Shown in pieces: positions 23,301 through 32,683 of a stretch of DNA of 64,000 nucleotides (position 1 is its first letter; each line of letters begins with the position of its first letter). The DNA comes from Vicugna pacos. Lineage: Eukaryota > Chordata > Mammalia > Artiodactyla > Camelidae. The stretch spans positions 57,531,183 through 57,595,182 of the forward strand of contig NC_133002.1 of assembly GCF_048564905.1 (NCBI RefSeq), given 5' to 3'. Under the pieces are notes generated by a model, which was not told the DNA's origin, did no database searches, and worked only from the letters and a program-made list of their open reading frames with translations. Position numbers and translations under genes: made by a program.

Positions 23301-24340
23301 AGAGGCTCTGGCTTACATTTTCAAGATATTAGTATGGGATATGAGAGGAGAGATGGATGCTCCTGGGTTTTGCCTGATCACCTGAAAAGATGGAGTTGCC
23401 GAACACAAGGATGGGAGAGGAAGGGACTCGAGGGGTGAAGATGTGGTCAGGTCATATTTGAAATGTCAACATCTGAGTGAAATTGTCAAATGGACAATTG
23501 GATAGAAGATTCTTGAGTTCAGGGAGATGTCCAGGCTACGGATACAAAATCAGAAGTCATCTGTATAGAGACGGTATTTAAAGCCAAGAGAGAAGATGAG
23601 ATCAACAAGAGAGTGACTCTAGATAGAGAAGGCACCCAAACACTGAGCTCTGAGGCCCCCCAGCATCCCTTTAATCAAAATGGTACCCTTCAACTTCAAG
23701 GACTTCAACCTCCATCTCTGTTCACCTCTCAGCCCCTCCTCTCCTCTTCTTCTACCAAGCTTACCTCCTCTTGACCTTTCCACTTCTTCAGCGACTTCTA
23801 CTGTTTCCTTCTACCCCTAAAAGTCTAGAATCACCTCTCTCTCCCAGTCTGCTTCCCTTCCTTCCAGGCTCCCTTTACCCTCACTCCTTCCCCAGAGCCT
23901 TCCCTTGCTCATCACACATTCCAGAAGGTGACCATGCAAGAACGAGTACTCACCAGCCCTGCTGAGCAACCAGGGCTCCTCTGCTTTTCCCTGACTAGGG
24001 AACCCATCCATGTGCCCATTTGAATTATCAGCCCCTGGGTGGTCAGGAGTTATGCCTGGTGCTGGTTTCATTATTAAGACCATGCTCCATATTTCTGCAT
24101 TGGCAACCATGGGCACTGAAACACCGAGTGAGGGAGTGAGTGGATGAAACACACAGGGTCATGACTGGGAGGAACTACTTAGAAATGGGGTTGGTTTCTC
24201 AGTAGGTCACCTTGCTAGATCACCTCCCCCACCCCGCCAGCCACTTCCTCCTGCCCAATAAGCCTTCCCCATGAATGCAGACCCAGGGCCCACTCACCTG
24301 AAAGCCAGAGGATGAGAAGGAAGAGCAGAAGCAGGTGCAT
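8153..24340 (-). CDS. CD300LF: CD300LF (CLM-1/CD300f): inhibitory myeloid Ig receptor, complete coding region in 7 exons
   Basis: The coding sequence joins 24340-24298, 13776-13447, 12057-11961, 11184-11072, 9310-9288, 8961-8812 and 8308-8153. All junctions are GT-AG with matching phases, giving 912 nt and 303 residues. Order: signal peptide (about 1-15), V-type Ig domain (about 18-123) with C37-C105 and the second CD300-type pair C51/C59, Thr-rich stalk (125-157), transmembrane helix (about 163-185), cytoplasmic tail. Tail tyrosines: ICYANL (Y213) and IAYAAL (Y262) fit the ITIM rule; VEYVTM (Y249) is ITIM-like; TYSNM (Y276) fits YxxM (PI3K) and YxN (Grb2); TEYSTI (Y297) is switch-motif-like. 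The family binds phosphatidylserine and other lipids on myeloid cells and signals through SHP phosphatases or PI3K. The recalled human protein is 290 residues with the same exon plan. The other CD300 genes are not in this window. Confidence 0.95.
8812..8961 (-). CDS. CD300LF: CD300LF exon 6: proximal tail with ITIM and ITIM-like motif
   Basis: This 150-bp exon is phase 0 on both sides (acceptor tcctag, donor gtatgt) and encodes 50 residues. It opens with VLQPLESD and ICYANL (ITIM, Y213), runs through a Ser-rich linker (SSGSSRKKASRSSSSS), and ends in VEVEYVTM (Y249). The Ser-rich linker is about five residues longer than in the human protein as I recall it. Because the exon is a whole number of codons, skipping it would keep the frame but remove Y213 and Y249. 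Confidence 0.93.
9288..9310 (-). CDS. CD300LF: CD300LF exon 5: 23-bp micro-exon after the membrane
   Basis: This 23-bp exon lies between acceptor ttttag and donor gtaaga. It completes the Ala codon left by exon 4 and adds AEISAEQ. The recalled human stretch is AGMSPEQ at the same place. It is too short to find by frame length; it was found by phase and by the matching peptide. Confidence 0.85.
10480..10690. repeat. TG-rich low-complexity tract in a CD300LF intron
   Basis: Imperfect (TG)n with interspersed CA and GCATG units; the longest pure run is at about 10652-10670. It lies between CD300LF exons 4 and 5. Confidence 0.85.
11072..11184 (-). CDS. CD300LF: CD300LF exon 4: transmembrane segment
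   Basis: This 113-bp exon goes from phase 2 to phase 1 and encodes a hydrophobic helix (LSVLIPLVFAVLLFLLMVA and on) followed by the stop-transfer residues WRMMKRQKK. The helix contains no charged residue, which fits a receptor that signals through its own tail rather than through an adaptor. The acceptor reads cagcag, a NAGNAG tandem site, so a form starting three bases later (11181) and lacking one Ser is possible. Confidence 0.92.
11530..11830 (+). mobile_element. Old MaLR (MLT-type) solitary LTR, plus strand
   Basis: The motif series aagatgaggtcatactggat, ccttaatccaatgactggtg, cttataaaa, agggagaaggcca, caaccctgccaacagcttga matches the MaLR LTR pattern by memory. It has no internal region. 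Diverged and broken, of eutherian-wide age. It lies between CD300LF exons 3 and 4. Confidence 0.65.
11961..12057 (-). CDS. CD300LF: CD300LF exon 3: Thr/Pro-rich stalk
   Basis: This 97-bp exon starts in phase 1 and ends in phase 2. It encodes about 32 residues dominated by Thr and Pro (PTTVPTTTSTTTT and on), a mucin-like stretch likely to carry O-glycans and hold the Ig domain off the membrane. The acceptor is a rather weak cgccaag at 12058; the donor is gtaagc. The exon was placed because its phase joins both neighbours and restores the D-P-A junction known for human CD300LF. Confidence 0.85.
13447..13776 (-). CDS. CD300LF: CD300LF exon 2: V-type immunoglobulin domain
   Basis: This 330-bp exon is phase 1 on both sides, with acceptor ttttccag and donor gtaaga. 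It encodes one V-set domain: LTVQC (C37), the KWWC element with C51, C59 in the nearby CK, a DRVSIKDNQKNR strand, and the DADTYWCGI motif with C105. The extra C51/C59 pair is typical of CD300 receptors. The ligand-binding face should lie in this exon. The reading frame is fully intact. Confidence 0.96.
15661..15684. repeat. TA microsatellite
   Basis: A pure TA run of 12 units inside AT-rich DNA next to a LINE-1 fragment. Confidence 0.95.
15735..16135 (-). mobile_element. LINE-1 3' fragment, minus strand
   Basis: The series aaccattaactctatctaa, tcagaaagaaaccctgtacc, cttctttcacttagcataat, catccatcagctgatg is the reverse complement of the LINE-1 ORF2 3' region plus UTR. It is diverged and 5'-truncated. 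It abuts a LINE-1 piece in the opposite direction. Confidence 0.75.
16138..16670 (+). mobile_element. LINE-1 ORF2 3' end and UTR, plus strand
   Basis: Motifs include ctggaaattctactactagg, catagcagctttattcgtaa, caaatgcccaccaacaggag, catggatgaatctcaaaaac and ttgtacacttaaaatctata. It covers much the same consensus part as the minus-strand piece just before it, so the two form a diverged inverted pair. Confidence 0.75.
16840..16973 (-). mobile_element. Camelid tRNA-derived SINE (Vic-type), minus strand
   Basis: A T-rich tail, then ggaggtcctggggattgaac, aggacctcgtgcatgctagg and ctctaccactgagcgatacc. It is the least degraded of the minus-strand copies. Confidence 0.88.
17000..20160 (+). mobile_element. 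Long old LINE-1 relic (ORF2 to 3' end), plus strand
   Basis: ORF2-type sequence runs from about 17030 (aatcaacaaagccaaaagtt) through cacatatcagtagaacaga-like and aattctggatgacag-like stretches to a degraded 3' end near 20150. Its frames are broken throughout. A younger SINE is inserted at 19188-19343. Confidence 0.65.
19188..19343 (+). mobile_element. Camelid tRNA-derived SINE (Vic-type), plus strand, with target-site duplication
   Basis: The head gggggagggtatgtaggtca, agtggtagaatgcatg, the B-box-like ggtcctgggtttaatcccc, a TAAA-rich part and a poly(A) end are all present. Flanking copies of a tttaaaaa(aa)ggactga motif (19171-19187 and 19345-19359) are the likely target-site duplication. The insertion lies inside an older LINE-1. 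Confidence 0.9.
20225..20600 (+). mobile_element. Old MaLR (MLT-type) solitary LTR, plus strand
   Basis: Motifs include ggaactttgcagatgtaatt, ggatcttgagatggagagat, tatcctggattatcttgg, gaggcaggaggatcagagtg and a ttgttttaagccactaag end. It looks like the same family as the relic at 7376-7850, in the opposite orientation. Only an LTR is seen; diverged and broken, of early eutherian age. Confidence 0.6.
21590..21880 (+). mobile_element. L2 LINE 3' fragment
   Basis: The series agagcctttgcgcttgctct, tcctgtgcctgaaaagctg, tcttccaggtctcagctcag, ctcctcagggggctcc, cacctatcactgcttgg follows the L2 consensus 3' part by memory. Confidence 0.6.
22060..22730 (-). mobile_element. LINE-1 3' fragment, minus strand
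   Basis: A long match in reverse orientation to LINE-1 ORF2 3' end and UTR: ttattgagatataattcata, aagaaaccccatacttatca, gaatagtattccatggtctg, ggatatatacccaggagtgg, caaattgttttccaaagttg. Confidence 0.8.
22810..23650. repeat. Ancient mammalian repeat, same family as 6345-7030
   Basis: Motifs include caagtgcaaaggccctgagg, ccaatgtggctggagtgag, ggaggtcattggagggtttt and ggtatttaaagccaagag, which recur across mammals in one old element. I cannot name the family with confidence. Confidence 0.5.
24298..24340 (-). CDS. CD300LF: CD300LF exon 1: start codon and signal peptide
   Basis: Forty-three coding bases start at ATG 24340-24338, with A at -3. They encode a very hydrophobic Leu-rich signal peptide of 14 residues plus one base (phase 1). 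The donor gtgagt follows at 24297. Phase 1 after the signal exon is usual for CD300 and other Ig-type receptors. The only other support for the start is the recalled human N-terminus, which has the same pattern. Confidence 0.92.
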
Positions 24341-24480
24341 CTTCTCTTCACACAGGTCCCCCTTGATGGAGCCTCTTAGCAAAAATCAACTACAGCCTCC
24401 TTCATCTTCCAACCCTTCTGCTTTCGCTCACTCTTGCTCTTGCACTTCCTCCTTCAGTCCCTTCCCACTGGTGAATAACT
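24341..24480 (-). promoter_or_regulatory. Probable CD300LF promoter and 5' UTR with ETS/PU.1-like sites
   Basis: This stretch lies directly upstream of the CD300LF start codon. It has no TATA box and no CpG island. The decamer cacttcctcc (24443-24452; GGAGGAAGTG on the gene strand) fits the PU.1/ETS consensus and lies about 105 bp from the ATG. The same decamer recurs at 24242-24251 just inside intron 1. PU.1 control is common for myeloid promoters lacking TATA. The transcription start is not defined, so this is inference. Confidence 0.45.
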
Positions 24481-26197
24481 AAAAGAGGAAGGAGGTAGAA
24501 CGGGTAAGATTTCAAGGCAGTTAGCAATGCAAGAAGAGATTATGAATAAATTCTTGAGAAATACCTCCCTGTCCAGAGTCATGGTGGGTTTTCTAAAAGA
24601 AGAAATTTTGTGATGCCTTCTTGGTCTTGAAGTTTGCGGACCCACCAGGTCCAACCAGCTCTTACTTAAGCCTTCCCCTCTGGTGGGAAGATTGGGTTGG
24701 GGGAAACCCAGCTCCTTCAGAGAGGAAGTGGGGAGCCAAGTCTGATGGACACAATGCCCTATACATGGCACTTCAGGGGTAGTCAAATTCCTAGGAGTCT
24801 GGAGGATCAGGAGTTCACCTGCATTATGAGGGGGCCGAAAGCAGAAGGGTTGGAAGGTGAAGGAGGCTGTAGCCTGTTCTCGCTGACAGGCTCCACCAGA
24901 GGAGAGATTCTAGATTCCAACTAGACCAGAGATTGGAATGAGGGGTTGAGGGTGATATCAAAACCCAAAATACCTACTAAAAGAAAGGGACTCAAAGAGT
25001 AGAGACACATGCACAGGGAAGTACTGGTCCAATGGGCAAGAAGGGCCTCTGTCCTGAGAACATACCCGAAACTCTGATCACTGTGCCCTAGCTTACAAGG
25101 TGAGAACCCGTGGATATCGACTCCAGCCTGAATCCTCCAGAAACTTGTCAATTATACCTTCCTGAAGAATCCAGCTCATTGTTCATGGCTATTAACCCCT
25201 CGCCCCTCACCCTCCAACACACACCTTATAATAACTGCCTGTTGAAGTGGGAAAAAAAGAAACAGCAGCTTTGCCCATCTGGCTCCCCTCTTTCTGACAA
25301 CCTTGTGACCAGCTCCCACTTCTCTCCCCCATCAGAGTCCCAGCAAGGCCTGGGGTGAAGCCCAGAGGTTGGAAAAGGATTGGTTCTTTCTCATATTTTG
25401 CTCCTCGATCCACTTTTGCTGTGTGCCACACATACCCTGTGACATCTTGAGGAGTGAGTGGGTCCCAGGCAGAGACAGAAGCCACTCACATCCTCATCAG
25501 GAGTGGGTAGGCATCAGGAGGGTTATTTGCACAGAAAAACACTGCAGCTGATAAGACAGGGCTTCCCAGGATGTGGCCAGAATCAGTCTCTCACTTTACA
25601 TATCTCCAGGCCATAAGGTCAACAGTATGGGGTGAGAGCTAGGTCAGCCCCTGGTCCCCACTGCTGGGCAAACTCATCCTTGGCCCATAGCACTGTACAG
25701 TTATGCTGAGAGACATCAGGCCTCAGCAAACAGGGACACCTGTTTGGCTTCCAGGAGAAATGGCTGAGGAATTAAGCAAGATGGTGCACCTGAAACACAA
25801 GGGGCAGATGCTTCGAGAGATACAGAGTAAGCTTTCCTTTCTTGGGCACAGGCAGTAAGGCATGAATAGTCTCTGAGCTGCTCAAATTTCTGCCTGTGGT
25901 CCAACCCTCTGATCCTGGATCAAGAACAGAGATTTCCCCTTTGAATCAAGAAAAGAGAATCCTCAGAGCATCTCTGAGTGATCTCTGCTGAGTCTGTTCC
26001 TCCAAACAAGTGCCTCTGGGGACTGGAGGAGCATCAGGCTATTCTGGGGGTGCTGTGTCCTCAAAGTCCCATAAGAGACCCTTGTCCTTACTTGGCCATT
26101 GATATCTACGTGAGTCAGTTACCTCAGCAGGCCTCCCTGTCCCCACCTGTGAAGGGAGGCACTAGGCAGATTATCTGAGATGCCCCCTGCCCTGAAG

Positions 26198-26402
26198 CAT
26201 CTGTGTGTGTGTGTGCATGCATGCGTGAATGTGAGAGTCCGTGGGCACATGTGTGCATGCATGTATGAGCATGTGGCGGTCTCTTCGTGTTTGTATGTGG
26301 GCCTGTGTGTGGGCACTGTGTTACACGTGTGCATTGCACTGTGCATGCTGGTTCTCTGTGCACACATGGAGTGTGTGTGTGCTCGTGTATTATGTTGTGT
26401 TG
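26198..26402. repeat. TG-rich low-complexity tract
   Basis: Imperfect TG/CATG repeats with a pure run at about 26202-26214. Overlapping open frames on both strands are low-complexity artefacts. Confidence 0.85.
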
Positions 26403-27019
26403 ATGCAATCACTGGGTTCTGGTTACAAGGAACAAAGACTCGCTCAAGCTACGTCTCTTGGTCATATCAGACTTAACAAATCACAATCTTTTCAGAACCC
26501 AATCTGTTCTCAGGTGGAAGAGCTCCTGTATTGAAAGGGCTGGTTTCGATGAGCCTCTCCCACTCTGGATTAGAAAGTCCACAAAAAGTCTGTGGCAAGA
26601 CCCACTTGAGAATTCCAAAACCAAAGTCTAAATCAGGTGGAACTGAAGAAAACCAAGGAACTAAGCCTCTCAGGTGACAAACAAGAAACAGTGTTCAACC
26701 AGGCTTCATCAGGACCAGAGCAGATGGTTGCCCACAATCCAGGCCCCTCGGGGCTGAAGGGGCCTCACTCTGGGCTCTGCCACCATGACAGTGGCTCTGC
26801 TGTGTCTCCCTTCTTGGCTTCACTCACCAGGGCTTCTAGCTCCTTCCATCTTTGTGGAAGTGAGGAAGTGAGGCAAATTTTTGCCACGAATCTGACGGAG
26901 CTTAAATGTCAGCACCCTTTCCTCCATCAGGCTCCTATATAAAACTTTGTATTCATACTTTGGGGATCCTTTTTTCTTAAAAGGAGCCCCCAACGATGTA
27001 TAAGCTTCAGGCCTATGAG

Positions 27020-27470
27020 AGATTGTCCCACCCTAGATATCTACCCCATAGCTATTTGACCCCAAAGCTCTTCTCACAAAGAGGTAGAGTCTGCCCCACT
27101 TCCCCTTGAGTTTGGACCAGACTTGTGACCTACTCTGCCCAAGAAAATGTAAGTGATGGTGCACCACTTCCAAACCCCAGCCTCTGGAGGCTTCCTGCAT
27201 CTCCTCTTGTTTCCAGGCACCTCTGCTTCTGCCTTGAGAAGACATCAGGCTAACCTGTGGCTGGACTGAGAGACACATGGAACAGAGCTAGGCTGCCCTA
27301 ACCAACAGCCAGCTGACCCTCAGACTCGCCAGAGAGCCCGTTTGAGGCCAGAAGGAACGTCCAGATTAAATTGCCGACTCACAGACTTGTCGCGGGCCAC
27401 TGAGCTTGGGAGAGTTCATGGCAGCATTATTGTGGCAATAGAAAACTGAAAGAAGACCCCACAAAAGCTA
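27020..27470 (+). mobile_element. Probable old MaLR-like LTR
   Basis: The pattern gtagagtctgccccacttcc, gtttggaccagacttgtgac, ggaggcttcctgcatc, aaattgccgactcacaga, gcaatagaaaactgaaag resembles a MaLR-type LTR by memory. Diverged and broken. The family is uncertain. Confidence 0.45.
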
Positions 27471-28199
27471 GACCCTCCCCTACAGCAGCTGCCTCATCCT
27501 CCACTCCATGGCTTTGGCTGCCCCATGACTTCTGTTCACTCAAATCCTCTGTCCTTCTGACTTTCCCTCACAGCTCCTCAAGGATGGCGCCTCCTGCCCT
27601 TCCTGTCTCAAGACCCCCACCCTCACTTCTCCCTTTGATGTGGTTCAGATCAGAATAAACCTTGGGCCAATAGAACCATCTGTGGCTTGTGATTCAAAAC
27701 AAGTTGGTCAAAATTACAAAAGCAACACATGTTCATTTTAGAAAAATAAATTGTGAAATACAGATAAGGGCAAAAACAAAAAGACTAAATTGAATTTAAT
27801 CTCATTACTCTGAGATAATCACTTTTAACATCAAGGTTTATACTTCACTCATCCTTTATCTCTTCCTGCAGAAATGCAAGATTATTCCAGAAATCAGGTG
27901 GAGTCACCAATGTAGGAGCTCATGTCACTCACTGCTCAACAGATTTCTGCCACAAACAATACTGTCTCCCTTGGGGAAAGATGTCATGTAAAAGACATGT
28001 CATCAAGAAGCGTGGTTTTAAAGCTTTGGAGAGCCAGCTCACATTTCTTTTTGGTGGAAATGCCTCCAAGGACAACAACCACAAACCCCCTCGTGGTCAC
28101 TTTGGTCTTCCAATCTAAAAATCTTTTCACAACCCAACGTGTTCACAGATGAAGGAGCTCCTGTATTGCAAGGGCCGGGTTCGTTGGGTCTCTCCCACT

Positions 28200-28300
28200 G
28201 GGTTAGAAGGTCCATGAGCATTGCATCCCCAGTGGCTAAAACCACATTTGGCACATAGTATATGCTCAACAAGCAATTGATGGAAAATGAATAAACCAAT
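28200..28300 (+). mobile_element. L2 LINE 3' end
   Basis: ggttagaaggtccatgagc, gcatccccagtggctaaa, ggcacatagtatatgctcaa and caagcaattgatggaaaatg follow the L2 3' terminus. Confidence 0.65.
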
Positions 28301-28449
28301 GACCTATTGTTCCTTCATTGTCATTCTTCCCCTGGCCCTGTAAGCTCTGCTAAGAAACTCTGTCTAGCACCCAGGAACCAGTCATAAGGCATAATTGTTC
28401 TCAGCAACTCTTTTAGAAACCTTTCCGTTCATGTTGGACCCAACTGTAG

Positions 28450-28650
28450 TCCATCTTTTCTAGCCACTATGTGCTATGCTCCGTATTTCATGTAGTTATT
28501 GCATTGAATCCTCACTACAAATCTAGAGGAAAGGCAATGTTATCCCCACTTTTCAGGTAAAGAAATCAAGGCTCAGAGAGCAAGTAACTTGTCCAAGGTC
28601 ACATGGCTAGTAATCAGCAAAGTCCGGATTAAACCCTGGGTGCGGCCCAT
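28450..28650 (-). mobile_element. MIR SINE, minus strand
   Basis: Reverse-complement MIR order: actatgtgctatgc, ttgcattgaatcctcac, ttatccccacttttcaggt, aaggctcagagagcaagtaa, cttgtccaaggtcacatggc. Confidence 0.85.
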
Positions 28651-29639
28651 ATAAGCATTCCATCCTGCTAAAGAGGCCGAGAGAGAAGCCAGCTGCCCTT
28701 TGATCCTGGTCAGTGCTGACAATGAAGAAACCTGACATCAAAGAGTTAATAAGACAGAGCATTCTTGAGCTGGTTGTCATCCGGGTATCCACTCCAAGGC
28801 TGTTTTGAAAACAGCTTCCCCCAAAATGAAAAAATGCTTTATCGTGAACTGGAAACTGATTTAACAAAGCAAGTAACTGATAACACCAACGCTGAACATT
28901 TTCCAGGTCTAATGCCCCTCTGCTCTGCAGTCTCTGGAATGCAAAATTGAGTTTCTACCAAGCCCTTATCAGGGAATTCAGGCAGAGGCAATGCTTCTTT
29001 TTGAGAAAAACACAGGTCTCCGAAGAGTGTGTTAACCTGCTGCAAGGATGAGAAGATGAAAACGCTCTCTGATTTTCAGAACAGAGGGTCTGTCATCTCT
29101 GCCACCTGCTCCTCGGATATCCAAGGTGGTAACGCCTGCTGAAAGTGACAAAACGGAACAGTTGCTGCTCAGACTCCTTCTGCTCAAAGAGCTTGATCTT
29201 TTTTTAAGCACCTTTTAGCATGCTAGATTTACTTGGAAAAATATAACCAAGCGTTTTTTTTAAGCAACAGTTAGGCTAGACACCGGCATTCCTCTTGGCT
29301 TTTACCTGAGTTGTCTTATCTCATCCATGCTTCCCCAACACGTTACACAGACGCTTTTCTTATCACAGAAGTAATGGTTATTCGTTGATGAAGAATAATA
29401 AAATACAGATGACCACAAAGAGTGCATTGTAAATAAACCCTAAGCCTGCCACAGAGACATCCACTGTTAACCACTGTTAAATATATGCATGTGTATCCAT
29501 GATCAATTTTTTGTTCTTTTTTGTCAAAAAGCAACTTACTCTAGGTTAAGCAAAGGATCACTCTTTTATGACTTTACTTCATCAACTGGTTTATTATATT
29601 CTTTAGGGATTTTTAATACAGAAAAACACAAAAAGAGAA

Positions 29640-30300
29640 CATAGCCGATAACGCCCACTCAAATAATCCCAGTTAACACTTTTTTAAAAAGGTAATGCAA
29701 GCAACATTTTTATTAAAAATAAAAAGAAAGAAATAAAATGGAAAGTAAAAGTCCTCTGCAATCCCACCTCACCATCTCCAGAACCTCAAAGGTAACCGTC
29801 AGCCTCTGTTGCCTCCTTAAACAAAGTTCATACACAACCAGCATATACACCTAAGTGAAGCCATCATACAAGCAGACCTCTCTGCCCCTCCCTCTTTCGC
29901 TTAATAATATAGTTTTTCCCCAACCACACACACAGATCTACCTCCTTCTTTTATCAGTTTCATGATATTGCATTGCATGGATATTCTGGGGTTTATTTAC
30001 CCGTCCCAACTGCTGAATTATTTGCTCCTACAAATACTACAGTGAGCAGCCTTGCGCACTCAACTTGGTGTGCTTTTGCAAGCAAAGCCACAGAACTGCT
30101 GAGTCACCCATCTGTTAAATCTGTACCCATGGCCATTGGCTACAAAAAAAAAAAGAGTTGCTGAGTCAAAGGAATTTGCAAGTGTAATTTTGAAAGATAT
30201 TATCAGTTGCTCTCCAAAATGCGCTGGTGTGTACTCTCACCAATGATGTCTCCACATGTGCCTGCTTCCCCAGGCCTCAGCCAATATTGACCATTATCAA
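29640..30300 (-). mobile_element. Old LINE-1-like 3' fragment
   Basis: Motifs such as cacctcaccatctccagaac, gatattgcattgcatggata, gagttgctgagtcaaaggaa and cagttgctctccaaaatgc resemble reverse-orientation LINE-1 3' sequence. Assignment is from memory of the consensus. Confidence 0.55.
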
Positions 30301-30324
30301 AGTTTTATTGAACCATTATATTTT

Positions 30325-30705
30325 ATTTTGTATCAGGGTTCTCTAAAAAAAACAGCACCAGTAAGAAATATATATATAAAGAGAGATTTATTTCAAGGAA
30401 TTGGTTTATGTTGCTGTGTGAGCTGGCAAGTCCATAATCTGTAGGGCAGGCTCGCAGATTGGAAATTCTCAGGCAGGAGAAGAATTTCTTGGGGCAGAAT
30501 TTCTTCATTCTCAGGGAAACCTCAGTTTTGCTTTTAAAGTCTTACAATTAACTGGATAAGGCCCAGCCGGATTATTGAAGATTTAACAAGTCAACTGATT
30601 GCAGATGTTAACCACATTATAAAACACCTTCACAGCAACATCTAGGTTATTGTTTAATTGAATCACTAGGACTCTAGGTGACACATGAAACTGACCATTC
30701 ATACC
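30325..30705. repeat. Old retrotransposon-type repeat, LTR-like, family uncertain
   Basis: It begins tatcagggttctctaaaaaa and ends gacacatgaaactgaccatt, with gctggcaagtccataatctg and aacaccttcacagcaacatc inside. This is a common mammalian repeat; I am not certain of its family. Diverged and broken. Confidence 0.5.
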
Positions 30706-30943
30706 CCCATATAAAAGATACCAATTCATAGACTTTGTTCATTTTTCTATTAAGATTTCCTTTTGAGAGCTCTTTGTACTACCAGGTGTTTTAACCCTTG
30801 TCATACCCTTGCCAGTATTTTTCTTCTGTCATTTCTCGTTTGATTTTGTTGCTGGTATCTTTCATCAACCAGAACACTTTGTGTTTCTATACCATCAGAT
30901 CTATCGATCTTTTTCTTTTTTGTTTTGTTTTGTTTTTCCAGTC

Positions 30944-31052
30944 GGGGAGGTAATTAGGTTTATTTATTTTTTTAGTGGAGGTACTGGGGATGGAGCCCAG
31001 GACCTCATGCATGCTAGGTATGCCCTCGACCCCTGAGCTCTACCTTCCCTCC
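30944..31052 (-). mobile_element. Camelid tRNA-derived SINE (Vic-type), minus strand
   Basis: A T-rich tail, gtggaggtactggggatgga, gcccaggacctcatgcatgc and a degraded ccctgagctctacc head. Confidence 0.82.
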
Positions 31053-32407
31053 TCAATTCTTTTCTTTATGGCATTTGAATTTCCTGTCTTGGTTTAAAAA
31101 AAAAAAGTCAGTCAGAGCCACTATAAGAGCCATGGTAACCACCCCATTCATCTTGGTTTTCTAAATGTTCCCCCGGAATCATGAAGTCACAGGAAAGCAA
31201 CGTTTTTAGACAGCATTAGCCCAGTTCCCATTGAGAGACCTCTACGGAAGTGCAATTTAATGTTAGGCCCTGGCTTTTAGCAAAGGTCGATACAAAAGCT
31301 ATAAGCAAAGCTTTGCATCTTCTGCAAAATGACAACTGCCCATTTCGTCATCCAGGGCCTCTTGTACAAGAGAATCCTCCCAGCATCTCATGCCAAGAGA
31401 AAATACTCACTGATTGAAAGGACTCGGGTGTTCTTGTTTGGCAATAAGTACCACACACCCTATCTGGTTTCCCATTTTGTCTTGACTTCCAGGAAATCCA
31501 GAACCAAGTATAATGCCCAGATACAGGAACAACCCAGCCTCACTCTGGGGCAGAACCTCCTCAGGCAGCATCCTTAACTGCCCTTTCCCCGTAAATCACC
31601 TCAAGTCCATCCATTTGGAAGTGGATGAGGCACAAATATGGACGTAAACAAAACGACTTAGGGAGGGAGAACAAAGACCCTTGTCTGAATGGTAGCAAAG
31701 CTGACACAGAGCTTTCTGCCAGCATCACACTTAGTTAACATTTTCACAAATGATCCCAAGGAGGGAAGGTGCCGTGGAAAAATCTAGACCTGAGCTTGAC
31801 ACCTGGCTTCTGCAAGCAGTGAAACTTGGAGCCCCCCTGGAGAAACTTCAGGAAAATCCCAGTAGCTCTTGAATGGAGAGAGAAACTCCATTGTGTATCT
31901 AAAGTAATAGATCAGGCAGATCTATCCCTAAAATTTGGGGGGCTAGGGCTAAAATACCAATGGGGGCCCCATATACCATATGTCCCAATATCCCAATATT
32001 TTAACTAAGTCAAGCTAAAAGAAACTACCAAATCAAGTGTATCTGATCTTCCCACCTTGACAAACATACCTTCCTACCAACCGGGAAGCCAGGTTCAAAT
32101 GTAGGATTCTCAGAAGTTCTGCACCAAAACATGGCAGCCTAGCCATCTCCCAGCCCTCAGCTCCCCATCCACAGATGGTCCCCTGCTCTTCCCCCTCCTA
32201 CACTTTCCACACCCCAAACGTCCTCAAGAGAATGCACGTGGACACCCCAAGCTTTGTGGACATCCTAAGCTTTGTCCACACCCCTGCAAACAGCCACCCC
32301 TTGGCCACTCAGATACGGGGTGCAACACTAGCAGTTTTGCCCCAACATTAGCTTGGGGCAAAGCATGGTCTGTTGGAGGGACATAGGTCTTTGGCCCTGT
32401 GGAGCAC

Positions 32408-32683
32408 TCATTTCATGGGGAGGGACACAGGCAGAGGAGGACCAGGTCTAAGGATGATCTTGGATTTAGGGGGAAATAATTCAATAACATTTGTAAATTG
32501 ATCAGCTCTGAGCTCTCGGTTGTGGTCCAGAAATAAGTTCTGTAGAGTCATCAACTGATTCCTGATGTGAGCATCTCCAGGGGCGGCTGTCTCTAAAAAG
32601 GCCAATACGAGAGCATCACCTTGTCCCTTCCTCCAGGCAGGATTCAGCTGGATCTGAAACACTGAACCCTGTCGCCCTGGACC
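32408..32683 (-). other. Unassigned open frame with protein-like composition
   Basis: The frame runs about 90 codons to TGA at 32410-32408 with no in-frame ATG at its left end; it could only start from GTG or be an exon. It contains NQLMTLQNLFLDHNREL and TNVIELFPPKSKIILR, which look more like a folded protein than random translation. I do not recognise the family. It may be a relic of a retroposed gene or chance. Confidence 0.25.

Larger units (their letters stand above)
13777..24297 (-). other. CD300LF intron 1, 10.5 kb, repeat-filled
   Basis: No exon is recognised between the signal-peptide and Ig exons. The stretch 13.8-15.7 kb is AT-rich and otherwise featureless. From 15.7 to 23.6 kb it is almost all old LINE-1, SINE, LTR and L2-like material, described separately. 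From 23.65 to 24.29 kb nothing is recognised. Confidence 0.7.

Noticed and set aside
26119-26534. Overlapping open frames on both strands rich in His, Cys and Val
   Set aside because: They arise from TG-rich low-complexity DNA.
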